Positions 1 through 5,098 of a DNA stretch of 5,159 nucleotides are shown here, piece after piece. Position 1 is the first letter of the stretch; the number at the start of each line of letters is the position of its first letter. This DNA comes from an uncultured Actinomyces sp. (lineage in GTDB: Bacteria > Actinomycetota > Actinomycetes > Actinomycetales > Actinomycetaceae), in the NCBI GenBank assembly GCA_902773415.1, contig CACYEE010000074.1:1-5159 (forward strand). The letters run 5' to 3'. The notes under the pieces are model-generated. The model was not told where the DNA came from, made no database searches, and saw nothing but the letters and a program-made list of their open reading frames with translations. The translations under genes and the position numbers were made by a program.

Positions 1-15
1 AGGGGTCAGACCCCT
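1..15. repeat. Perfect 7-bp palindrome with 1-nt centre (AGGGGTCAGACCCCT)
   Basis: Bases 1-7 are the exact reverse complement of bases 9-15 around a single central A. The core GGGGTCAGACC (2-12) matches 10 of 11 bases of GGGGACAGACC at 5069-5079, beyond the other end of the gene cluster. GC-rich palindromes of this sort occur as dispersed intergenic repeats, including REP-like elements, in many bacteria. That class is inferred here from form alone, because the window edge cuts the upstream context. Confidence 0.5.
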
Positions 16-26
16 GTGATACGCGG

Positions 27-59
27 GGCAGGGGCAGGCGCCTCGCGCCTGCCCCTGCC
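27..59. terminator. Long GC-rich hairpin, possible terminator of an upstream gene
   Basis: Bases 27-40 pair perfectly with 46-59 (14 bp), and C41 can pair with G45, leaving a tiny loop. No T-run follows on the + strand, so it is not a textbook intrinsic terminator. It could end transcription of a gene lying left of the window, or be a processing or stability hairpin in the leader of gene 1. The pairing is seen directly; the role is inferred. Confidence 0.5.
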
Positions 60-134
60 GGCACCACCCAGCGACGCCGGCCTCGCGCAAGGAGCGCCGA
101 GCGCGCACCGCGTCGCACTCCCCACAGCTTTTGC

Positions 135-143
135 GAAAGGAAA
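135..143 (+). promoter_or_regulatory. Ribosome binding site of gene 1 (GAAAGGAAA)
   Basis: The purine-rich run GAAAGGAAA lies about 8-11 nt before the ATG at 152. It decides the start. The in-frame TTG at 131 lies upstream of this site and has no Shine-Dalgarno site of its own, so it is rejected. I see no convincing -35/-10 pair between the hairpin at 27-59 and this site. Confidence 0.7.
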
Positions 144-151
144 CAATCCGC

Positions 152-1030
152 ATGTACACCTACGACCGCCCCGGCCCCAAGCGCGGCGTCGCCCTCTACT
201 CCTACTGCGCCGAGTTCAACTTCGAAAAGACGCTGGAGGACTGCTTCGAGGACCTGCGCGACATGGGCGCCCACGGCATCGAAATCCTCGCCAATACGCA
301 TATTCCGAACTACCCCTACCCCACCGACGAGTGGGTCGAGGAATGGTTCCGCCTGTGCGACAAGTACGAGGTCGTTCCCGCCGAGTACGGCAACTGGATC
401 GATTCGCACGTCCTGGGCGACCGCGACCTGACCACCGAGGAGTCCATCGAATTCCTCGAACGAGACATCCGCCTGGCCCACCGCCTCGGATTCCCGGTCA
501 TGCGCACGAAGATGCCGGTCATCACGAACAAGCTCGAACCGGTCACGAACTGGCGCGAAATCATCAAAGGCGCCCTGCCGCTGGCCGAACAGCTCGGCGT
601 GAAGCTGTGCCCCGAAATCCACCAGCCGACGAACCTCAAGTCGGACATGGTGCGCGAGTTCGTCGAATTCATCGAGGAGACGGGCACGAAGAACTTCGGC
701 CTCAACATCGACTTCGGCATCTTCCGCCGCATGGATTCCTTCGTCGAGGGCGAGCACATCGACGAAAACTACGTGCCCAACGAACCCGAGGACCTCATCC
801 CGCTCATTCCCTACATCTACTGCTGCCACGCGAAGTTCGTCCACATGTCCGACGATTTCGAGGAGACGGCGATTCCCTACAAGGAGATCATCGAAACCCT
901 GCGCGAGGGCGGCTGGGACGGCTACATGCTCTCCGAGTACGAGGGCGCCGACAAGTACGACGAGGGCTACGAAGTAGGCCAGACGCTTCGCAAGCACCAC
1001 ATCATGATGAAGAACATCATCGGAGACTGA
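152..1030 (+). CDS. C-glycoside deglycosidase alpha subunit-like TIM-barrel protein
   Basis: This 292-residue protein belongs to the sugar phosphate isomerase/epimerase (AP-endonuclease 2-like) TIM-barrel superfamily and probably is the catalytic alpha subunit of a C-glycoside deglycosidase, which splits the sugar-aglycone bond of 3-oxo-glycosides using a divalent metal (Mn2+-type). The expected metal ligands are visible in order: Glu155 (CPEIHQP), Asp187 (NIDFG), His226 (CCHAKF) and Glu262 (LSEYEG). The spacing resembles the Glu/Asp/His/Glu set of D-tagatose 3-epimerase. His157, two residues after Glu155, matches my memory of the general-base position in known alpha subunits. The Asp-x-x-His pattern of true epimerases is absent (Asp-Phe-Gly-Ile). 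There is no signal peptide, so it should be cytoplasmic. The beta subunit-like gene follows 15 nt later, which is the strongest functional clue. The Dgp, Dfg and Car naming schemes differ, so no symbol is given. A generic xylose isomerase-like protein is the alternative call. Confidence 0.8.
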   Translation: MYTYDRPGPKRGVALYSYCAEFNFEKTLEDCFEDLRDMGAHGIEILANTHIPNYPYPTDEWVEEWFRLCDKYEVVPAEYGNWIDSHVLGDRDLTTEESIEFLERDIRLAHRLGFPVMRTKMPVITNKLEPVTNWREIIKGALPLAEQLGVKLCPEIHQPTNLKSDMVREFVEFIEETGTKNFGLNIDFGIFRRMDSFVEGEHIDENYVPNEPEDLIPLIPYIYCCHAKFVHMSDDFEETAIPYKEIIETLREGGWDGYMLSEYEGADKYDEGYEVGQTLRKHHIMMKNIIGD

Positions 1031-1038
1031 GGAAGGAG
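1031..1038 (+). promoter_or_regulatory. Ribosome binding site of gene 2 (GGAAGGAG)
   Basis: GGAAGGAG starts directly after the TGA of gene 1 and ends 7 nt before the ATG at 1046. The strong site inside a 15-nt gap implies that the two genes are made from one mRNA, as expected for subunits of one enzyme. Confidence 0.85.
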
Positions 1039-1045
1039 CAGAACA

Positions 1046-1486
1046 ATGGAGAAGCAGGTTATCCAGTCCGTCGGATTCCGCAACATCGAGGAGAACGGCG
1101 AGGTCACGGGCTTCCAGCTCAAGGTTCGCCTCCACTACTACCGCGGCGTGTTCCTTTCCCAGATTCGCCCCGGCACCCTGATCGTCGACAGCGAGCGCTT
1201 CGAGAAGGAAGACATCGTGTGGGAGGTCAAGGGCGAAGAATACACCTACGACCAGCTGCGCGCCGACTGGCACACGCATTGGGATCTCGACAAGCCCGCC
1301 TACATCAAGGTCAAGAAGCCGGGAGGCCTCGCCCAGGGCTTCCACGACATCACCTACGGCCTGTGCTACACGTCGAGCTACATGCCCCCGATCCACCAGG
1401 ACAACAACGAACCGGACAAGGACCACTTCATCTTCATGCCCGAGATCGGCAAGAACGTCCACCATCGCCGCCTGCTCATCGTCTGA
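1046..1486 (+). CDS. C-glycoside deglycosidase beta subunit-like protein (DUF6379 type)
   Basis: This 146-residue protein resembles the small beta subunit of C-glycoside deglycosidases (the DUF6379 family, as I remember it), which packs against the TIM-barrel alpha subunit and helps shape its active site. Visible traits are a beta-rich, aromatic sequence, a conserved-looking YYRGVFLSQI stretch (31-40), a Trp/His-rich segment DWHTHWD (74-80), KPAYIKVKKPGGL (83-95) and the HDITYGLCYTSSYMPP region (100-115). No signal peptide or membrane segment is seen, and the length is normal for this small subunit. Gene 1 is 15 nt upstream with a strong ribosome binding site between, so the pair should be co-translated and form a heteromer. 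The protein has no recognisable catalytic motif of its own. Without the family match it would be a hypothetical protein, but the pairing with gene 1 makes the call fairly firm. Confidence 0.8.
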   Translation: MEKQVIQSVGFRNIEENGEVTGFQLKVRLHYYRGVFLSQIRPGTLIVDSERFEKEDIVWEVKGEEYTYDQLRADWHTHWDLDKPAYIKVKKPGGLAQGFHDITYGLCYTSSYMPPIHQDNNEPDKDHFIFMPEIGKNVHHRRLLIV

Positions 1487-1520
1487 GCCTGCGGCAAGCC
1501 GCGGGGCGCGTGGCCGCCCC

Positions 1521-1552
1521 GGCCCGCGTCGCCTTGCGGCGCGACGCGGGCC
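1521..1552. terminator. 12-bp perfect hairpin after the alpha/beta pair
   Basis: Bases 1521-1532 pair exactly with 1541-1552 around an 8-nt loop, 34 nt after the stop of gene 2. No T-run follows. It is a plausible GC-rich terminator, or an mRNA 3' stabiliser, that separates genes 1-2 from gene 3. The structure is seen directly; the function is inferred. Confidence 0.55.
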
Positions 1553-1570
1553 AGGATGAAGCCTTTGGTT

Positions 1571-1615
1571 TCGGGCGCGGCGGTTTTCGGACGACGACGT
1601 CGCCGCCGCGCCCGA
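1571..1615. terminator. 13-bp perfect hairpin with a nested palindrome in its loop
   Basis: Bases 1571-1583 pair exactly with 1603-1615. The 19-nt loop begins TTTT and ends in the self-complementary CGACGTCG (1595-1602). This is the second hairpin in the 281-nt gap between genes 2 and 3. The rest of the gap holds a CACGTG palindrome (1624-1629) and a 6-bp ACAAAC/GTTTGT repeat (1640-1645/1653-1658). No open frame with a ribosome binding site and no convincing promoter is visible there. The element could be a terminator, an operator or an mRNA element. Confidence 0.45.
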
Positions 1616-1753
1616 CGCCCGGGCACGTGGCGCTCCCCCACAAACGACGCGGGTTTGTCGGTACGGTTTCGCCGACCGGCGGACTATCGTCGAAAGCATG
1701 GAGGGCGCGCAACGAAGCCGCATCCCATCATCGACAACCTGCAACCGACATGC

Positions 1754-1759
1754 GAAGGA
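1754..1759 (+). promoter_or_regulatory. Ribosome binding site of gene 3 (GAAGGA)
   Basis: GAAGGA ends 8 nt before the first of two adjacent ATG codons (1768 and 1771). The spacing favours 1768, although 1771 (11 nt) remains possible and would remove only one Met. An in-frame ATG at 1750 lies upstream of this site and is rejected. Confidence 0.7.
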
Positions 1760-1767
1760 ACATCAAC

Positions 1768-2688
1768 ATGATGAAATTCGGACTTCTTTCCGCCATTCTC
1801 GAAGACCTCACCCTCGAAGAGGTCATCGACTTCTGCGCCGAGCACGGCTTCGAATGCACCGAGCTCGCCTGCTGGCCCGTCACCGGAGGAGCCAAGCGCC
1901 GCTACGCCGGCGTGAGCCATATCGACGCCGAAGCCCTCACGCCCGAGCGCGCCGCCGAAATCAACAAGCTCTGCGCCGACAAGGGCGTTGCGATTTCTTC
2001 GCTCGGCTACTACCCCAACACGCTCGACCCGGACCTCGAAAAGCGCCAGGCCTACATCGGCCACATCCACGCCCTCATCGACGCTTCGGCGATGCTCGGC
2101 GTCAACATGGTGACGACCTTCATCGGCCGCGACCCGAAGAAGTCGGTCGCCGAGAATCTCGAACTCGTCAAGGAAGTCTGGCCGCCGATTCTCGAACATG
2201 CCGCCGAAAAGAAGGTGCGCATCGGCATCGAGAACTGCCCGATGTGGTTCACCGACGACGAATGGCCCGGCGGCCAGAACCTCATGACGACGCCGGCCAA
2301 CTGGCGCAAGGTCTTCGACCTGCTCGAGTCGGAGTGGCTGGGCATCAACTACGACCCGTCGCATTTCGTGTGGCAGCAGATCGACTACATCAAGCCGCTC
2401 TACGATTTCAAGGACAAGATCTTCCACGTCCACTACAAGGACATCAAGCTGTTCCCGGAGAAGCTTGCCGAGGTTGGCGTGATGGCCAATCCGCTGGAGT
2501 ACATGAGCCCGAAGACGCCCGGTCTGGGCGACGTCGACTGGGGCAGGTACGTTTCGGCCCTGACCGACATCGGCTTCGACGGCTATTCCGTCATCGAAAT
2601 CGAGGACAAGGCCTTCGAGGGCTCCTTCGAGGATACCGTCGCGGCAATCGACCAGTCGGCCCGCTACCTGCGCAGCTTCGTCGCCTGA
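1768..2688 (+). CDS. Sugar isomerase/epimerase-type TIM-barrel protein
   Basis: This 306-residue cytoplasmic protein is a second AP-endonuclease 2-like TIM barrel, clearly distinct from gene 1. Putative metal ligands are Glu155 (GIENCP), Asp196 (YDPSH), His222 (HVHYKD) and Glu277 (VIEIED). It keeps the Asp-x-x-His pattern (Asp196, His199) and the late PGLGDVDW motif (251-258), both usual in active keto-sugar isomerases and epimerases. Known relatives include IolE/IolI-type inositol enzymes, D-tagatose/psicose 3-epimerases, and E. coli YcjR, which epimerises a 3-keto-glucoside. In this cluster the likely substrate is the 3-oxo-sugar formed by gene 5 or released by genes 1-2, but that is inference and the exact reaction cannot be read from sequence. 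Long hairpins flank the gene on both sides, suggesting its own transcript or a processed mRNA segment. Family is secure; substrate is unknown. Confidence 0.85.
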   Translation: MMKFGLLSAILEDLTLEEVIDFCAEHGFECTELACWPVTGGAKRRYAGVSHIDAEALTPERAAEINKLCADKGVAISSLGYYPNTLDPDLEKRQAYIGHIHALIDASAMLGVNMVTTFIGRDPKKSVAENLELVKEVWPPILEHAAEKKVRIGIENCPMWFTDDEWPGGQNLMTTPANWRKVFDLLESEWLGINYDPSHFVWQQIDYIKPLYDFKDKIFHVHYKDIKLFPEKLAEVGVMANPLEYMSPKTPGLGDVDWGRYVSALTDIGFDGYSVIEIEDKAFEGSFEDTVAAIDQSARYLRSFVA

Positions 2689-2726
2689 GGCCGCCACGCG
2701 AACCAAGCCTTGTTGGCTGATGGGGA

Positions 2727-2746
2727 AGCGGGGCAGGTGCCCCGCT
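2727..2746. terminator. 8-bp hairpin with tetraloop
   Basis: AGCGGGGC (2727-2734) pairs exactly with GCCCCGCT (2739-2746) around the loop AGGT. It starts 38 nt after the stop of gene 3 and ends 1 nt before a longer hairpin. The tandem pair probably ends or slows transcription from gene 3, although no T-run is present. Confidence 0.45.
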
Positions 2747-2747
2747 G

Positions 2748-2789
2748 GCGGTGTCCGGCCCGCGATTCCTTACGCGGGCCGGACACCGC
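2748..2789. terminator. 17-bp perfect hairpin between genes 3 and 4
   Basis: Bases 2748-2764 pair exactly with 2773-2789 around the A/T-rich loop ATTCCTTA. A perfect stem of this length is unlikely to be chance. The sequence after it, TCGACTACCCTTAAG, is not a T-run. It is probably a GC-rich terminator or mRNA-processing element that splits gene 3 from genes 4-5. A binding site for a regulator of gene 4 is the alternative. Confidence 0.6.
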
Positions 2790-2840
2790 TCGACTACCCT
2801 TAAGCCGACATGCATATCCAACGCATGGCGCGATGATTCA

Positions 2841-2847
2841 AGGAGGA
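2841..2847 (+). promoter_or_regulatory. Ribosome binding site of gene 4 (AGGAGGA)
   Basis: A near-consensus AGGAGGA lies 6 nt before the ATG at 2854 and decides the start. A longer open frame reaches back to a TTG at 2710, but that extension runs through both hairpins and adds residues unlike any ROK N-terminus, so it is rejected. Confidence 0.85.
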
Positions 2848-2853
2848 ATTGCA

Positions 2854-3798
2854 ATGAGCGAAGCAACCCACGCTTTCGGTGTCGATATCGGCGGCACGAC
2901 GGTGAAGATGGGCCTGTTTACGGCCGAAGGCGAACTGGTGGATTCCTGGGAGATTCCGACCGTCACCGAGGGCGGCGGGATTCAGGTTCTCCCCGACATC
3001 GCCGGTTCGGTTCGCCAGGCGATGGCCGCGATGGAGCTTGAGGCCGACTCCGTCGTGGGAATCGGAGTCGGCGTTCCCGGCCCTGTCCGCGACGAATCCG
3101 TCGTCCTGTCCGCGGTGAACCTTGGATGGGGCGAGCTTGACGTCGCTGCCGAACTCGTCAGGCTCACCGGAATCGAGAATGTCAAGGTAGGCAACGATGC
3201 GAATGTCGCAACCCTCGGCGAACAGTGGAAGGGCGGCGGCCAGGGCTACGACGACGTCATCATGCTGACGCTCGGAACCGGCGTGGGCGGCGGCATCGTC
3301 CACAACGGGAGGATCATCGGCGGCTCGCATGGCGCAGCCGGAGAAATCGGGCATATCACGACCGATACGGCCGAGACCGCTCCGTGCGGCTGCGGCAAGA
3401 CCGGCCATCTCGAGCAGTACGCTTCGGCCACGGGCATTGCCGCGCAAGCACGCCGCCTCCTTGCCGGAACGGACATCCCGTCGGTCCTTCGCGACGCGCA
3501 GTTCCTCTCCGCGAAGGAAGTCCTCGACGCGGCGAAGGCGGGCGACGCCCTCGGCCTCGACGTTCTCGACTGGGCGGCGACGATGCTGGGCCGCGCCCTT
3601 GCAACCCTCGCAATCGTGACCGATCCGCAGGCCTTCATTATCGGCGGGGGCGTCTCGAAGGCAGGGCCGATTCTCGTCGACGCAATCGACAAGCATTTCA
3701 GGCATTTCGCCTTCCATGCCCACGAGAACACTCCGGTGCTTCTGGCTTCCCTCGGCAATGCCGCGGGGATTCACGGCGCGGCGAAGATGGTTCTCTAG
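2854..3798 (+). CDS. ROK-family sugar kinase, probable glucokinase
   Basis: This 314-residue cytoplasmic protein has the full ROK layout and should phosphorylate a hexose, most likely glucose, at O6 with ATP. The first phosphate loop DIGGTTVK is at 11-18, the catalytic Asp115 lies in GNDAN (113-117), and the second phosphate loop LGTGVGGG is at 140-147. The sugar- and zinc-linked E-x-G-H motif is Glu164-His167. The zinc segment CGCGKTGHLEQ (178-188) carries Cys178 and Cys180, but His185 stands where the family usually has a third Cys. A late glycine-rich GGG (264-266) and the ending GNAAGIHGAA are also typical. There is no N-terminal DNA-binding helix-turn-helix, so it is a kinase and not a ROK repressor. 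Gene 5 follows after 51 nt and is likely co-transcribed. Its probable role is to feed the freed sugar into glycolysis. Mannose, allose or N-acetyl-hexosamine specificity cannot be excluded. Confidence 0.88.
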   Translation: MSEATHAFGVDIGGTTVKMGLFTAEGELVDSWEIPTVTEGGGIQVLPDIAGSVRQAMAAMELEADSVVGIGVGVPGPVRDESVVLSAVNLGWGELDVAAELVRLTGIENVKVGNDANVATLGEQWKGGGQGYDDVIMLTLGTGVGGGIVHNGRIIGGSHGAAGEIGHITTDTAETAPCGCGKTGHLEQYASATGIAAQARRLLAGTDIPSVLRDAQFLSAKEVLDAAKAGDALGLDVLDWAATMLGRALATLAIVTDPQAFIIGGGVSKAGPILVDAIDKHFRHFAFHAHENTPVLLASLGNAAGIHGAAKMVL

Positions 3799-3834
3799 GG
3801 CAACGCTACACGCATGGAAAACCCCATCAACCAT

Positions 3835-3840
3835 AGGAGG
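3835..3840 (+). promoter_or_regulatory. Ribosome binding site of gene 5 (AGGAGG)
   Basis: The consensus AGGAGG lies 9 nt before the ATG at 3850. The in-frame ATG at 3814 would place this site inside the coding region and would give a 12-residue extension ahead of the normal Rossmann start, so it is rejected. Confidence 0.85.
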
Positions 3841-3849
3841 AAAACAGTC

Positions 3850-4923
3850 ATGGCAGACGACATCAAGGTTGCCATCATCGGCCACGGCTTCATGGGCCAC
3901 GAGCACGAGAAGATGCTCACCGCCCTCGACGGCTACCAGGTGGTCGGCATTGCCGATCGCGATCCGGTCCAGCTCGAGGACGTCAAGGAGGGAATCAAGC
4001 GCTACGCCAGCAACGAGGAGGCTTTCGCCGATCCGGATGTCGACGTCGTGCTCATCGTGGCGAACAACAACCAGCATCATGATCTCGTGCTTCAGGCTGC
4101 GGCTGCCGGCAAGGACATTGTCTGCGAGAAGCCGGTGGCGATGAACGTCGAAGAGCTTGACGACATGGCGCGCGCCGTCGACGAGGCGGGCGTCAAGTTC
4201 ACGGTGCATCATCAGCGCCGCCTCGATCCTGACTATCGCACGATGAAGGAAGTCTACGATTCGGGCACGCTTGGCGACGTGTTCACCGTTCAGAACAAGC
4301 TCTACGGCTTCAACGGCAACATGCACGACTGGCATGTCTACATTTCCGAGGGCGGCGGCATGCTCTTCGACTGGGGCGTGCATCTGCTTGACCAGATGCT
4401 CTACATGTTCCCCGACGCGAAGGTGACGTCCGTCTTTGCAGATCTTCGCAACGTCATCAATTTCGAGGTGGACGACTACTTCAAGATTCTTCTCCGCTTC
4501 GACAACGGCGTGACGGGCGAAGTCGAGCTCGGCACCTACTTCCTTGCGGACAAGATGGACCAGAAGTGGTTCGAGCGTCACTGGTTCATGGGCGGCAACA
4601 AGGGTTCGGCCTACGTGGACGGTTTCTTCCCCGAGGGCAAGATCGTTCGCACCTCCGAGCTGCTTGCGAATGTCGGCGGCAAGCGCACGATGACCGCTGC
4701 GGGCCCGACCCGTTCCTTCGGCCCGCCACCCGAGGGCCGCATCGTCACCGAGGAGCTTCCGGTTGCGACGACGAAGCACGAGGACTACTGGACGGCCTAC
4801 GCCGAGGCGTATCGCGGCGACGGGGATTTCGACGTGAAGATTCCGCAGACGCGCCGCGTGCTTGCCCTCATGGAGGCGGTGCGCGAGTCCGCCCGCACCG
4901 GCAAGTCGGTCGACTTCGAGTGA
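3850..4923 (+). CDS. Gfo/Idh/MocA-family NAD(P)-dependent sugar dehydrogenase
   Basis: This 357-residue cytoplasmic protein has a Rossmann nucleotide-binding N-terminus starting KVAIIGHGFMGHEH (6-19), with Gly11, Gly13 and Gly16 in the dinucleotide fold. The family's E-K-P signature is at 93-95 with the likely catalytic Lys94, followed by the second-domain motif GGGMLFDWGVHLLDQ (168-182) carrying Asp174 and His178. The length is normal. Family members oxidise or reduce sugar hydroxyls. Examples include inositol dehydrogenase, E. coli YcjS (glucoside to 3-keto-glucoside) and DgpA, which makes 3''-oxo-puerarin before C-deglycosylation. Beside a deglycosidase pair, a DgpA-like C3 oxidation of the glycoside is the best guess, but the sequence alone does not fix substrate, direction or NAD versus NADP. 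It uses CTT for 10 of 24 leucines, unlike gene 1 (1 of 22), hinting at a different history or expression level. Confidence 0.88.
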   Translation: MADDIKVAIIGHGFMGHEHEKMLTALDGYQVVGIADRDPVQLEDVKEGIKRYASNEEAFADPDVDVVLIVANNNQHHDLVLQAAAAGKDIVCEKPVAMNVEELDDMARAVDEAGVKFTVHHQRRLDPDYRTMKEVYDSGTLGDVFTVQNKLYGFNGNMHDWHVYISEGGGMLFDWGVHLLDQMLYMFPDAKVTSVFADLRNVINFEVDDYFKILLRFDNGVTGEVELGTYFLADKMDQKWFERHWFMGGNKGSAYVDGFFPEGKIVRTSELLANVGGKRTMTAAGPTRSFGPPPEGRIVTEELPVATTKHEDYWTAYAEAYRGDGDFDVKIPQTRRVLALMEAVRESARTGKSVDFE

Positions 4924-4950
4924 GACCTCACGGGGCACGATACGGCTCCT

Positions 4951-4972
4951 GAGAGCCCAGCGGGGCTGTCTC
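4951..4972. other. Imperfect hairpin downstream of gene 5
   Basis: GAG (4951-4953) and AGCCC (4954-4958) pair with GGGCT (4963-4967) and CTC (4970-4972), with a 2-nt bulge. It lies 28 nt after the stop of gene 5 and just before the stronger hairpin at 4991. It may be part of a two-step terminator, or it may be chance pairing. Confidence 0.3.
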
Positions 4973-4990
4973 GCAGGGGTGCTTGGAGCT

Positions 4991-5035
4991 GGCCGGGGCG
5001 GGAATCGGAACAACGAGTCGATTCCCGCCCCGGCC
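4991..5035 (+). terminator. 17-bp perfect hairpin, probable terminator of genes 4-5
   Basis: Bases 4991-5007 pair exactly with 5019-5035 around an 11-nt loop, and the stem is followed by GTTTGT. The position 67 nt after the last gene, the very stable stem and the partial T-run make it the best terminator candidate in the window. Confidence 0.7.
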
Positions 5036-5068
5036 GTTTGTACAGGTCGGAGAGCCGGGTATCGCAAA

Positions 5069-5098
5069 GGGGACAGACCGGTGCCGGATTGGGGACAG
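5069..5098. repeat. Two direct copies of GGGGACAG
   Basis: GGGGACAG occurs at 5069-5076 and again at 5091-5098. The first copy extends to GGGGACAGACC, which resembles GGGGTCAGACC at 2-12. Beyond this, to the window end, I see only a 6-bp inverted repeat (GGCTTC at 5121-5126 with GAAGCC at 5143-5148) and no supportable gene. The arrangement suggests a dispersed intergenic repeat, or the edge of a mobile or REP-like element continuing to the right. Confidence 0.35.

Noticed and set aside
1655..1690. Possible promoter for gene 3 (TTGTCG with TATCGT)
   Set aside because: The spacing of about 24 nt is too long and the -10 match is weak. A promoter may exist in the gap, but I cannot place it.
16..2688. 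Open frame of 890 codons in frame with gene 3
   Set aside because: The part before 1768 runs through genes 1 and 2 in a wrong frame and through hairpins, giving Arg/Pro-rich sequence. Only the part from 1768 has domain motifs and a ribosome binding site, so this is no fusion protein.
152..2688. Endonuclease IV or true xylose isomerase identity for genes 1 and 3
   Set aside because: Only four metal-ligand-like residues are evident in each, instead of the larger metal-ligand set of endonuclease IV, and the length and motifs fit the isomerase/epimerase-like barrels. The context is sugar catabolism.
1684..2706. Minus-strand open frame of 340 codons opposite gene 3
   Set aside because: It mirrors gene 3 almost exactly, has no recognisable domain, and its composition is that of a shadow frame.
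2811..2820. A/T-rich TGCATATCCA as a -10 region for gene 4
   Set aside because: No suitable -35 element lies at the right distance, and the stretch is better read as leader between the hairpin and the ribosome binding site.
2800..5067. Open frame of 755 codons on the minus strand covering genes 4 and 5
   Set aside because: It is antisense to two genes with clear catalytic motifs, its translation is low-complexity and rich in Arg, Val, Asp and His, and no ribosome binding site or domain is visible. Long antisense frames are expected in GC-rich DNA.
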